Shown here: piece after piece, positions 46,785 to 57,483 of the stretch
Position numbering within the stretch: the stretch's first letter is position 1
Layout: the number at the start of each line of letters is the position of its first letter
From: Vicia villosa
Taxonomy: Eukaryota > Streptophyta > Magnoliopsida > Fabales > Fabaceae
NCBI RefSeq assembly: GCF_029867415.1
Contig: NC_081182.1
Span: forward strand, 46,260,317 to 46,324,316
Direction: 5' to 3'
Length of the DNA stretch: 64,000 nucleotides
Position numbers and translations under genes: made by a program
Notes under the pieces: model-generated
Told to the model about the DNA's origin: nothing
The model's database searches: none
Seen by the model: only the letters and a program-made list of their open reading frames with translations

Positions 46785-47270
46785 CTAAACTAGCCAATTT
46801 TCTACCCAGTGACTTTCCTCCCTAAATATGTGAGTGACCATGATGCATCCTTAATTCATTGCCAACATACAAGTGTCTCATTTATTCCTTAACCGCCAAA
46901 AAACCCAGGAAGGTACCGTAAAAGCTAAGACCGGAAGTTAAAATAAGATTCTAGCAAGAATTTAGGCCAACTTTTAGTGGTGGCATGATCGAAAGCCAGA
47001 ATATCTCTAATGATTTCAACATACGATGCATTTTTGTCTCCCAGATTACAAGAAAAGTTAGCAAGATGATTTGAGTGATTATCCTTTAAAAAAAATAACA
47101 AGTAACCAAACTGGTGGGCCAACTAAGGCCTTTATCAATATGATTCATAGGGTACTAACAATAACCTTGAAAGCAAAGGTAGAATATGAAAGCTAAGGTG
47201 GATTACAAATGGATAGCTCTATTACTTAATAGTGACTTGGTTTATAGGTGACCGTATGTCATTCACATTG
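46785..47270. repeat. Tandem segmental duplication, unit C, left part
   Basis: Third unit, cut by the SIRE insertion at 47271. It resumes after the 3' LTR at 56846. It lost about 20 bp near 47170 relative to unit A. Confidence 0.85.
46925..47122 (-). pseudogene. RNase H-like fragment, copy C
   Basis: Same 65-codon peptide as copy B. Confidence 0.5.
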
Positions 47271-48483
47271 TGTTAGAACAAGATTTGTTCTGATCAATTA
47301 TCTTAGTTTTGATGATAACAATAATATGAATTTTGCTTAAGATAATATGGTACTCTAATCCAATGCAATTTCCCTTTCAGGAAATATATATAAAGAGTAC
47401 GCATAATTCAGCGCTCAGAAGCTTTGTCTCAAAGGGTTCAGTATGCAACATCAGAACATGGTCTGGCAAGACATCAGAAGATGGTCGAAGCAGAATCAGA
47501 ACATGGGTCTATGGAAGCATCAGAAGAACATGAGATCAGAAGCACTGAAGCTCAGAAGATGGTATCACGCTCAGAAGCACTTCAAGGTCAGAAGATCAGA
47601 AGATGCTATGCACCAAGCTGTTTGACTCTGATGATATTCAAACGTTGTATTCACAAACATCAGATCAGAAGAAAGTACAAGTGGCAAGCTACGCTGACTG
47701 ACAAAAGGAACGTTAAAAGCTATTAAAGGCTACGTCAGTAGACACAGCGTGAACAAGGCTCGAGGTAGTTGACAAAAGCGTATAACATTAAATGCGATGC
47801 TGTACGGAACACGCAAAGCATTAAATGCATTCAACGGTCATCTTCTCCAACGCCTATAAATATGAAGTTCTGATGAGAAGCAAGGTTAACGATTCTGCAC
47901 CAAAACAACTTATATCAAACTTGCTGAAACGCTGTTCAAATCAAAACTCAGAATCTTCATCTTCATCAAAGCTCACTACATTTCTGTTGTAATATATTAG
48001 TGAGATTAAGCTTAAACGATTAAGAGAAATATCACAGTTGTGATTATCGCTTTTAAGAAGCATTTGTAATACTCTTAGATTGATTACATTAAGTTGTAAG
48101 GAACTAGAGTGATCGTGTTGATCAGAATACTCTAGGAAGTCTTAGGAGTGAACTAAGCAAGTTGTAACTAGAGTGATCGTGTTGATCAGTAGACTCTAGA
48201 AAAGTCTTAGAGGGTATCTAAGCAGTTGTTCCTGGAGTGATCAGTGTGTGATCAGAAGACTCTGGAAGACTTAGTTGCTGACTAAGTGGAAAACCATTGT
48301 AATCCGTGCGATTAGTGGATTAAATCCTCAGTTGAGGTAAATCATCTCTGCAGGGGTGGACTGGAGTAGTTTAGTTAACAACGAACCAGGATAAAAATAA
48401 CTGTGCAATTTATTTTTATCTGTCAAGTTTTTAAAGCTACACTTATTCAAACCCCCCCTTTCTAAGTGTTTTTCTATCCTTCA
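47271..48483 (+). repeat. 5' LTR
   Basis: TGTTAG...CTTCA. A TATA-like CTATAAATATGAAG at about 47854 probably marks the promoter. Many TCAGAAG motifs. ORFs within it are repeated in the 3' LTR and are not genes. Confidence 0.95.
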
Positions 48484-48485
48484 AT

Positions 48486-48497
48486 TGGCATCAGAGC
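48486..48497 (+). other. Primer-binding site
   Basis: TGGCATCAGAGC just inside the 5' LTR, one base from the usual initiator tRNA-Met complement TGGTATCAGAGC. Confidence 0.85.
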
Positions 48498-48569
48498 GCC
48501 GGTTCTAAGGTGCAAGCACTTAACCGTGTTTAGAAAAGATTCAGAAAGAGAAAAACGCTTCAGTAAAAG

Positions 48570-50495
48570 ATGGTTGATGAAAGTGAAAAGACTACACCTA
48601 CACCTGCATCTACATCTGGCTCTGCTGAGCAATACAACGGTAACAATGGTTATACTAGACCGCCGGTATTTGATGGTGAAAACTTTGAATACTGGAAAGA
48701 TAAACTGGAAAGTTACTTTCTGGGTCTAGATGGTGATCTATGGGATCTTCTGATGGATGGTTACAAACATCCTGTAAATGCCAGAGGCGTAAAGCTAACA
48801 AGGCAAGAAATGGATGATGATCAGAAAAAGCTTTTCAGGAATCATCATAAATGCAGAACTGTTTTGCTGAATGCTATCTCTCATGCTGAGTATGAGAAGA
48901 TATCTAACAGGGAAACGACATATGACATATATGAGTCCTTGAAAATGACTCATGAAGGAAATGCTCAAGTCAAGGAGACTAAAGCTCTAGCCTTAATCCA
49001 GAAGTATGAAGCCTTCAAGATGGAGGATGATGAAGACATTGAAAAGATGTTTTCAAGATTTCAAACTCTTACTGCTGGATTGAGAGTTCTTGACAAGGGA
49101 TACACCAAGGCTGATCACGTAAAGAAGATCATCAGAAGCTTACCCAGAAGATGGGGTCCTATGGTGACTGCATTCAAGATTGCAAAGAATCTGAATGAAG
49201 TTTCTCTGGAAGAGCTCATCAGTGCCTTGAGAAGTCATGAAATAGAGCTGGACGCAAATGAGCCTCAAAAGAAAGGTAAGTCTATTGCATTAAAATCTAA
49301 TATCAAGAAATGCACTAACGCTTTTCAGGCTAGAGAAGAAGATCCTGAAGAATCAGAATCTGAAGAAGAAGATGAACTGTCCCTGATCTCCAGAAGGCTA
49401 AATCAACTCTGGAAGACCAAGCAAAGGAAGTTCAGAGGCTTCAGAAGTTCAAAGAAATTTGAACGTGGAGAATCTTCCGATGACAGAAGATTTGACAAGA
49501 AGAAGGTCATGTGCTATGAATGCAATGAGCCTGGACACTACAAGAATGAATGTCCAAATCTTCAGAAGGAAAATCCCAAGAAGAAGTTTCATAAGAAGAA
49601 AAGTCTTATGGCAACCTGGGATGAGTCAGAAGATGATTCAGACTCTGAAGATGAGCAGGCTAACTGTGCGCTGATGGCGACAGAAGATGACGGATCAGAA
49701 TCTACATCAGAATCAGATTCTGAAGAGGTATTTTCTGAACTTACTAGAAATGAGTTAGTTTCCGGTCTAACTGAACTTCTGGAACTCAAGTCTCAGATTA
49801 GTCTCAAATACAAAAAGCTGAAAAAGCAATTTGAATTTGAAACAAAGAAGCTTGAGTTGGAGAATTCTGAATTAAAAGAAAAACTTTTAAAATTATCCAA
49901 TAATGTTGGATCTCCTTCTGATTCAGAAAAATCCATTCCCAGTCTAAACCATATTCTGAAAGAATATGATTTAAGTTTCAGGAAGTTCTTATCTAGAAGT
50001 ATTGGCAGAAGTCAGCTAGCTTCTATGATATATGCTGTGTCTGGAAACAAAAGAGTAGGCATTGGTTTTGAGGGTGAAACCCCATACAAACTTGAACCTG
50101 TTGATGAAATGAAAATCACATACAAGCCATTGTATGATCAGTTCAAGTATGGCCACTCCCATGATATTAGGCACACTTCACATGCTCAAAGTTTTCACAT
50201 AACACACACCAAAAAGCATGTGACACAACCTAGGAAATATCATGAAACTCACATTAAAAATTATCATGCTGTTCCTCCTATTGCTTACAATGTTAAACCC
50301 AAGTTCAATCAGAACTTGAGAAAATCTAACAAGAAAGGACCCAAGAAAATGTGGGTACCTAAGGATAAGATTATTCCTATTGCAGATATCCTTGACTGCA
50401 AAAAGGACAAAGCACAACATGTCATGGTACCTGGACTCTGGATGCTCGCGACACATGACAGGAAGAAGGTCTATGTTCCAAGACCTGGTGCTTAA
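48570..50495 (+). CDS. gag: SIRE-type Gag polyprotein
   Basis: 641 codons from the first ATG after the leader. The N-terminal half is a UBN2/retrotran_gag-like capsid region (FDGENFEYWKDKLESYF near residues 30-46, then the helical capsid up to about 225). An acidic linker follows, then a CCHC knuckle CYECNEPGHYKNEC at 315-328 (nucleic acid binding), an acidic stretch, and a coiled-coil-like Leu/Lys region (about 405-450). The frame overlaps pol at 50380-50495. The protease motif is in the +1 frame, so a frameshift (programmed or mutational) separates gag and pol. Role: particle assembly and RNA packaging. Confidence 0.93.
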   Translation: MVDESEKTTPTPASTSGSAEQYNGNNGYTRPPVFDGENFEYWKDKLESYFLGLDGDLWDLLMDGYKHPVNARGVKLTRQEMDDDQKKLFRNHHKCRTVLLNAISHAEYEKISNRETTYDIYESLKMTHEGNAQVKETKALALIQKYEAFKMEDDEDIEKMFSRFQTLTAGLRVLDKGYTKADHVKKIIRSLPRRWGPMVTAFKIAKNLNEVSLEELISALRSHEIELDANEPQKKGKSIALKSNIKKCTNAFQAREEDPEESESEEEDELSLISRRLNQLWKTKQRKFRGFRSSKKFERGESSDDRRFDKKKVMCYECNEPGHYKNECPNLQKENPKKKFHKKKSLMATWDESEDDSDSEDEQANCALMATEDDGSESTSESDSEEVFSELTRNELVSGLTELLELKSQISLKYKKLKKQFEFETKKLELENSELKEKLLKLSNNVGSPSDSEKSIPSLNHILKEYDLSFRKFLSRSIGRSQLASMIYAVSGNKRVGIGFEGETPYKLEPVDEMKITYKPLYDQFKYGHSHDIRHTSHAQSFHITHTKKHVTQPRKYHETHIKNYHAVPPIAYNVKPKFNQNLRKSNKKGPKKMWVPKDKIIPIADILDCKKDKAQHVMVPGLWMLATHDRKKVYVPRPGA

Positions 50496-53400
50496 GTCTG
50501 GAGGAGAAGTCAAGTTTGGAGGAGATCAGAAGGGCAAGATAATTGGCTCTGGAACTATAAAGTCTGGTAACTCTCCTTCCATTTCTAATGTACTTCTTGT
50601 AGAAGGATTAACACATAACCTCTTATCTATCAGTCAATTGAGTGACAATGGTTATGATATAATCTTTAATCAAGAGTCTTGCAAGGCTGTAAATCAGAAG
50701 GATGGCTCAATCCTATTTACAGGCAAGAGGAAGAACAACATTTATAAGACAGATCTGCAAGATCTTATGAGTCAGAAGGTGACTTGTCTTATGTCTGTTT
50801 CTGAAGAGCAGTGGGTCTGGCACAGAAGATTAGGTCATGCTAGTTTGAGAAAGATTTCTCAGATTAACAAACTGAATCTGGTCAGAGGACTCCCTAATCT
50901 GAAATTCAAATCAGATGCTCTTTGTGAAGCATGTCAGAAGGGCAAGTTCTCCAAACCTGCATTCAAGTCCAAGAATGTTGTTTCTACCTCAAGGCCATTA
51001 GAACTCTTGCACATTGATCTGTTTGGCCCAGTCAAAACAGCATCTGTCAGAGGGAAGAAATATGGATTAGTCATCGTAGATGATTATAGCCGCTGGACAT
51101 GGGTAAAATTCTTGAAACACAAGGATGAGACTCATTCAGTGTTCTTTGATTTCTGCATTCAGATTCAATCTGAAAAAGAGTGTAAAATCATAAAGGTTAG
51201 AAGTGATCATGGTGGTGAATTTGAGAACAGATCCTTTGAAGAGTTCTTCAAAGAAAATGGTATTGCCCATGATTTCTCTTGTCCTAGAACTCCACAGCAA
51301 AATGGGGTTGTAGAACGAAAGAATAGGACTCTGCAAGAAATGGCCAGAACCATGATCAATGAAACTAATATGGCTAAGCATTTCTGGGCAGAAGCAATAA
51401 ACACTGCATGCTATATTCAGAATAGAATCTCTATCAGACCTATTCTAAATAAGACTCCTTATGAATTGTGGAAGAATAGAAAGCCCAACATTTCATATTT
51501 CCATCCTTTCGGATGTGTATGCTTTATTCTGAACACTAAAGATCATCTTGGTAAGTTTGATTCCAAAGCACAGAAATGTTTCCTTCTTGGATATTCTGAA
51601 CGCTCAAAAGGCTACAGAGTATACAATACTGAAACATTGATTGTAGAAGAATCAATCAATATCAGGTTTGATGATAAGCTTGGTTCTGAAAAACCAAAGC
51701 AGTTTGATAATTTTGCAGATTGTGATATTGATATATCAGAAGTTGTTGAGCCAAGAAGCAACGCATCAGAAGCAGAGCTCCTCAGAAGCAAAGAACCAGA
51801 AGATCAAGTATCAGCTTCTCTGGAGGATCTAAGCATTTCTGAAGAACCATCTGTCAGAAGATCATCCAGACTCATCTCTGGTCACTCAGAAGATGTCATT
51901 CTTGGAAAGAAGGATGATCCAATCAGAACAAGAGCATTCCTTAAGAACAATGCAGACTGTCAATTAGGTCTTGTATCTTTGATCGAGCCAACTTCTGTTG
52001 ATCATGCTCTAGAAGATCCAGACTGGATAATTGCTATGCAAGAAGAACTGAATCAGTTTACAAGGAATGATGTTTGGGATCTTGTTCCTAGACCAGATGG
52101 ATTCAATATAATTGGTACAAAATGGGTCTTCAGAAACAAGCTCAGTGAGAAAGGTGAAGTGGTAAGAAACAAAGCCAGACTGGTGGCTCAGGGTTATAGT
52201 CAGCAAGAAGGGATTGACTACACAGAAACCTTTGCACCAGTGGCCAGGTTAGAATCTATTCGTCTATTAATTTCTTTTGCCACTCAACATAACATCACTC
52301 TTTATCAGATGGATGTTAAGAGTGCCTTCTTAAATGGTTATATAGATGAAGAAGTTTATGTCCATCAACCTCCTGGTTTTGAAGACTCTATGTCTCCTAA
52401 TCATGTTTTTAAACTTAAGAAATCATTGTATGGATTGAAACAGGCTCCCAGAGCTTGGTATGAACGCTTAAGTTCTTTCCTTCTGGATAATGGTTTCACT
52501 AGAGGAAAAGTGGACACCACTCTCTTTTGTAAAACCTTTAAAAGGGATATTTTAATTTGTCAAATATATGTAGATGATATTATTTTTGGAACATCTAATG
52601 CTACACTTGGAAAGGAGTTTGCTAAGTCTATGCAGGCTGAGTTTGAAATGAGCATGATGGGAGAACTCAAGTATTTCCTCGGAATACAAATAAATCAAAC
52701 ATCAGAAGGAACGTATGTTCACCAAACCAAGTATGTGAAGGAACTTCTGAAGAAGTTTAATCTTCTAGACTGCAAAGAAGCCAAAACTCCTATGCATCCA
52801 ACATGCATCCTAGGTAAGGATGAGGTAAGTAAGAAGGTAGATCAGAAGTTATACAGAGGTATGATTGGATCTCTTCTATATCTGACTGCTTCTAGACCTG
52901 ACATTCTGTTCAGTGTTTGTTTGTGTGCTAGATTCCAATCAGATCCTAGAGAATCTCATTTAACTGCTGTTAAGAGAATTCTAAGGTATCTGAAAGGTAC
53001 TACTAATGTTGGCTTAGTTTACAGAAAATCTAAAGAATACAACTTAGTAGGATTCTGTGATGCTGACTATGCTGGAGACAGAATTGAAAGAAAAAGTACT
53101 TCAGGAAGTTGCCAATTTCTTGGAAGTCATTTGATCTCCTGGTACAGCAAGAAGCAAGCAACTATTGCTCTATCAACAACAGAAGCAGAATATGTCGCTG
53201 CTGCTGGTTGTAGTACACAGATGCTCTGGATGAAGAGTCAGTTAGAAGATTATCAGATATTTGAGAGTAACATTCCTATATTCTGTGATAATACTTCTGC
53301 TATATGTTTATCTAAGAATCCTATTCTTCATTCAAAAGCTAAACATATTGAGATTAAACATCATTTCATAAGGGACTATGTTTAGAAGGGTGTTATATCT

Positions 53401-53514
53401 TTAAACTTTGTTGATACAGACCATCAATGGGCTGATATCTTTACAAAACCCCTGGCTGAAGATAGGTTTAAGTTCATTCTGAAGAACATCAGTATGGATT
53501 TATGCCCAGAATGA
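50380..53514 (+). CDS. pol: Ty1/copia Pol polyprotein with internal TAG
   Basis: Domains in order: aspartic protease (DSGCSRHMTG near 50434); GAG-pre-integrase (WHRRLGHAS near 50820); integrase core (LLHIDLFGP, VDDYSRW, TPQQNGVVERKNRT near 51010-51330); reverse transcriptase (MDVKSAFLNG, YGLKQAPRAWYE, YVDDIIFG near 52310-52590); RNase H (CDADYAGD, STTEAEYVAAA near 53055-53205). The main open frame ends at a TAG (53383-53385). The same frame stays open for about 42 more codons, to TGA at 53512, with the conserved DHQWADIFTKPL ending. The TAG therefore looks like a nonsense change near the end of RNase H. No other lesion was seen. Start of pol is set by the frame, not by a proven ATG. Confidence 0.93.
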
Positions 53515-53961
53515 GAAGATGAGAAGTTCTTATGTATGAGTAACTTCTGAAATGAAAATGGATTATTTTTTTATATATCAGAAGTTCTGATTGAAATCTT
53601 TTAGAAATTATGATTCGGTTATTACTAACGTTTCATTGTCTAAGTTGATTCAGAACCTCTTTTAAAGCAAAACAGCTGTTAAGTTTTTATCTCGGGATAG
53701 TAAACCTGTCGTTACTATTCATGGATAAACGTGCGTGCAGTTGAAGGGACGTCTACTTAGGTAACTGTGCTAATCACGTCTTTTGTCATTATTATTTCTC
53801 CTCATGTCACGTAACATTAAATGCTTTTCATCATTCGTTTCATTTTATTTTCTTTTTAAATACTCTTCAAACACTTCTCCTTCCCTCTCATATTTTCTCT
53901 ATTCACTCTATCTTTTTGCATTCATATCAAACCCTACCTGTTCAGTTTCTGCAAATCCATC
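53515..53961 (+). other. Region between pol and ORF3
   Basis: No ORF. Includes a T-rich, leader-like stretch just before ORF3 (about 53800-53960), reminiscent of an internal promoter/splice region; function unproven. Confidence 0.4.
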
Positions 53962-54357
53962 ATGAACTCTTCATCAAGCCCAGGAAATCATGAAAATAAT
54001 CAAAACAACAAAAGAAAAGCTGTTGAAACATCACCTTCCAAACCCAAAAAGATCAAAATCACCTATGATCCTCTCAAGGTGAATCCTTTCGAAGCAATGT
54101 TGTCTGGAAACTATTCTAGACGTGTGTTTCATCCCCCTGGTGAAAGCCCTCCATCATCTCCATATTCTTCCTCATCTTTCGACCTTCAAGACTCAGCTTC
54201 CTCTTCATCTAACCTTTCCTCTCCCTTAATCTCTTCTGAAGAAATCTCTTCATCTTCACCCGCTGAGAATGTTGTCTCTGGTAAAGATGGTGGAAGATCT
54301 GCATCAGGACCAAGTCTCCCTGATCCCTCGCCTGAAAGCCCAAGAAGCAGTCAATGA
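53962..54357 (+). CDS. Third ORF (env-like position) of the SIRE element, short
   Basis: 131 codons. A basic, NLS-like N-terminus (NNKRKAVETSPSKPKKIKI, about residues 15-33) is followed by a Ser/Pro-rich tail (more than a third Ser/Pro). No signal peptide, membrane segment or known domain is seen. In SIRE/Maximus elements this position holds a variable ORF often called env-like. The present one is much shorter than the several hundred residues expected, so it is probably truncated. The name reflects position only. Confidence 0.5.
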   Translation: MNSSSSPGNHENNQNNKRKAVETSPSKPKKIKITYDPLKVNPFEAMLSGNYSRRVFHPPGESPPSSPYSSSSFDLQDSASSSSNLSSPLISSEEISSSSPAENVVSGKDGGRSASGPSLPDPSPESPRSSQ

Positions 54358-55618
54358 GGCGTTTCACTCCTTCATGGCATGCTGGCACAGACGTTGTCTT
54401 AGCTAGGGTCCTAGGATTTGGTCTTAGTAGTTTTATTTTTCCTTGTTGCATCTGCTTGTTAAACATCTTCTTGTAATCCTCTTTTGATTATCAATGAAAA
54501 GTTTCTTTGCTTTTACATTCCAGTGACTCTATTTGTCGTTTTATGCATCTAATTCTTTTGAAATATTGCTTTTTGATGTTATGACAAAAAGGGGGAGAAG
54601 ATAAATGATAAATGATTTGATTAAATCTATCTGTTGCCGGGTAAAGCTCCCACACATTCACTAACAAGAACTGCAAGTTCTATATGGTTTAAGTGTTTTG
54701 CAGGTATAAAGAAGTGAAGAGAATCTTCAAAGCAAACACAAGAAGCAAAACCATGGAAACTGGAGCAAGCTGAGTGCTGTCAAGCTTCAGAAATCAGAAG
54801 CAAGAAAGAAGAATGAATCAGAAGCACTGATAATAGAATTTGATCTATATTTGTCTATTTATTCTGACAAAATTCTATTTGCTCTGATACATATAATGTT
54901 ATGGCTCTGATACATTATTTGCTCTGATACATTATTTCAGCCTATATGGCTCTGATACATATAATGTGTTCAAACATACATTTTATGTTCTAACTCGTTC
55001 ATGCTGACTTTTGTCGTTTAGTTTTTGTTCTGTAACATTTCAGGATGTAGAGATGCTCAGATGATGCTCTGGTACATTCAACAATGTTCTGATACAAATC
55101 TAGCATGAAGTGATGTTGGTAGAAATTCAAAGCTCTGAAGCTATCCGAGGGAAGCAGAAATCAGAAGCTGCGAATGTTCTAAAGATCCAGAAAACTCAAG
55201 TTCTGAAGCTGTCCTGAATGGAAGCAGAAATCAGAAGCTGTGAATGGTCAGAAGATCAAAGAAATTCAAGTTCTGAAGCTGTCCTAGATGGAAGCAGGAA
55301 TCAGAAGCTGTGAGTGTTCTAGGGATCTAAGGAAATTCTAGTTCTGAAGCTGTCCTATGGAAGCAGAAGTCAGAAGCTATGAATTCTCTGAAGACAAGAA
55401 GCTTATATGATCGTCTCTACCGAAATAATCAGGGAAGTCTTTTATTAAAGTTCTTCGAGTATTTATTTCAGGGGGAGATTATTTATCTCAGGGGGAGATT
55501 GTTAATCTCAGGGGGAGACATATTCATATGCTTATGCTATAGCTGTGTAATTTGTCTTTTGCCTTCTACTCTTTCTGATCGCAAATTCATATCATTTATA
55601 TATGTTTTTGTCATCATC
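54358..55618 (+). other. Long 3' non-coding region of the SIRE element
   Basis: No ORF of note. 54860-54970 has four CTCTGATACAT repeats. 55130-55390 has four tandem units of about 60-70 bp. 55465-55520 has three GGGGGAGA blocks. An AAAAGGGGGAGAAG at 54586 resembles the real polypurine tract. Confidence 0.7.
55130..55390 (+). repeat. Four tandem units of 60-70 bp
   Basis: Each unit contains TTCTGAAGCTGTCC, then GGAAGCAGAAATCAGAAGCT and a GAATGTTCTAAAGATC-like block, with substitutions and small indels. Inside the 3' non-coding region of the retrotransposon. Confidence 0.85.
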
Positions 55619-55632
55619 AAAAAGGGGGAGAT
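55619..55632 (+). other. Polypurine tract
   Basis: AAAAAGGGGGAGAT directly before the 3' LTR; the plus-strand priming site in such elements. Confidence 0.85.
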
Positions 55633-56845
55633 TGTTAGAACAAGATTTGTTCTGATCAATTATCTTAGTTTTGATGATAACAATAATATGAATTTTTCTT
55701 AAGATAATATGGTACTCTAATCCAATGCAATTTCCCTTTCAGGAAATATATATAAAGAGTACGCATAATTCAGCGCTCAGAAGCTTTGTCTCAAAGGGTT
55801 CAGTATGCAACATCAGAACATGGTCTGGCAAGACATCAGAAGATGGTCGAAGCAGAATCAGAACATGGGTCTATGGAAGCATCAGAAGAACATGAGATCA
55901 GAAGCACTGAAGCTCAGAAGATGGTATCACGCTCAGAAGCACTTCAAGGTCAGAAGATCAGAAGATGCTATGCACCAAGCTGTTTGACTCTGATGATATT
56001 CAAACGTTGTATTCACAAACATCAGATCAGAAGAAAGTACAAGTGGCAAGCTACGCTGACTGACAAAAGGAACGTTAAAAGCTATTAAAGGCTACGTCAG
56101 TCGACACAGCGTGAACAAGGCTCGAGGTAGTTGACAAAAGCGTATAACATTAAATGCGATGCTGTACGGAACACGCAAAGCATTAAATGCATTCAACGGT
56201 CATCTTCTCCAACGCCTATAAATATGAAGTTCTGATGAGAAGCAAGGTTAACGATTCTGCACCAAAACAACTTATATCAAACTTGCTGAAACGCTGTTCA
56301 AATCAAAACTCAGAATCTTCATCTTCATCAAAGCTCACTACATTGCTGTTGTAATATATTAGTGAGATTAAGCTTAAACGATTAAGAGAAATATCACAGT
56401 TGTGATTATCGCTTTTAAGAAGCATTTGTAATACTCTTAGATTGATTACATTAACTTGTAAGGAACTAGAGTGATCGTGTTGATCAAAATACTCTAGGAA
56501 GTCTTAGGAGTGAACTAAGCAAGTTGTAACTAGAGTGATCGTGTTGATCAGTAGACTCTAGAAAAGTCTTAGAGGGTATCTAAGCAGTTGTTCCTGGAGT
56601 GATCAGTGTGTGATCAGAAGACTCTGGAAGACTTAGTTGCTGACTAAGTGGAAAACCATTGTAATCCGTGCGATTAGTGGATTAAATCCTCAGTTGAGGT
56701 AAATCATCTCTGCAGGGGTGGACTGGAGTAGTTTAGTTAACAACGAACCAGGATAAAAATAACTGTGCAATTTATTTTTATCTGTCAAGTTTTTAAAGCT
56801 ACACTTATTCAAACCCCCCCTTTCTAAGTGTTTTTCTATCCTTCA
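55633..56845 (+). repeat. 3' LTR
   Basis: 1,213 bp, same length as the 5' LTR. Differences noticed at the positions equivalent to 47335, 47744, 47985, 48094 and 48126. Confidence 0.95.
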
Positions 56846-57483
56846 CATTGTTCATGAGAGAGGAGACACTATGAAAAATTAGACCTTAGCCAATGTTTTT
56901 TATATCTTGGACAACACTTTTAAGTGCTGCTACAGGTATAGACAACGCTTATTATTAATGTATAAGCGTTGACTTAATTTAACTTTAGGTAGCACTTTCT
57001 GATAATAGCGTTGGCGCAAGGAATCATTAGGCAACGTTTTCTGGCTTAAGTTCTCGTTAGGAAGCACTTTTTTATAAAAGTTAGCTTAAATTCTCTTTAG
57101 GCGGCGCTTTTTATAAAAGCACTGACTTAAGTCCTTTTTAGGCAACAATTTTTATTAAAAACGTTGGCGTAGGTATCTTTAGACACATTTTTTTATAATT
57201 TCTTATAAAAGTGTTGGTGTCAGGCATCATTAGGAAGCACTTTCTGATTAAAGCGCTGGTATAATAAGCATGTTTTATATATACTTTAAGAACTGCAAAT
57301 TCTTTTGATGTATATACTTATAAAAAAATACATTGGGATTAGATAATGAATACTAATGATTATTTTTCCAATATCAAGTTTGTGTTTAAATTTTCATAAT
57401 CATAGATTTATAATATATTTTGTGATCAATAAGAACTATATTACACCAAAATATAATAAGAAACTTTTTTTAAGTAATTGAAA
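56846..57483. repeat. Tandem segmental duplication, unit C, right part
   Basis: Continues unit C after the SIRE insertion (CATTGTTCATGAGAGAGG). It contains the palindromic repeat array (56900-57290) and ends at the Cassandra element. Unit C has no 55-residue repeat or HyPRP gene within this window. Confidence 0.85.

Larger units (their letters stand above)
47271..56845 (+). mobile_element. SIRE/Maximus-type Ty1/copia retrotransposon
   Basis: 9,575 bp, flanked by a 5-bp target duplication CATTG (47266-47270 and 56846-56850). Two LTRs of 1,213 bp start TGTTAG and end CTTCA and differ at about five positions without indels. A tRNA-Met type primer-binding site, gag, copia-order pol (protease-integrase-RT-RNase H), an extra ORF after pol, and a polypurine tract are present. 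Size, LTR length and the long 3' region fit the SIRE/Maximus lineage. pol has an internal TAG, so this copy may not be autonomous. Confidence 0.95.

Noticed and set aside
47424..47726. 100-codon ORF in the LTR, repeated at 55786-56088
   Set aside because: Lies in both LTRs because the LTRs are copies; it is TCAGAAG-rich LTR sequence with no domain.
53962..54357. True envelope gene
   Set aside because: No signal peptide, no membrane segment, far too short; only its position after pol suggests the env-like label.
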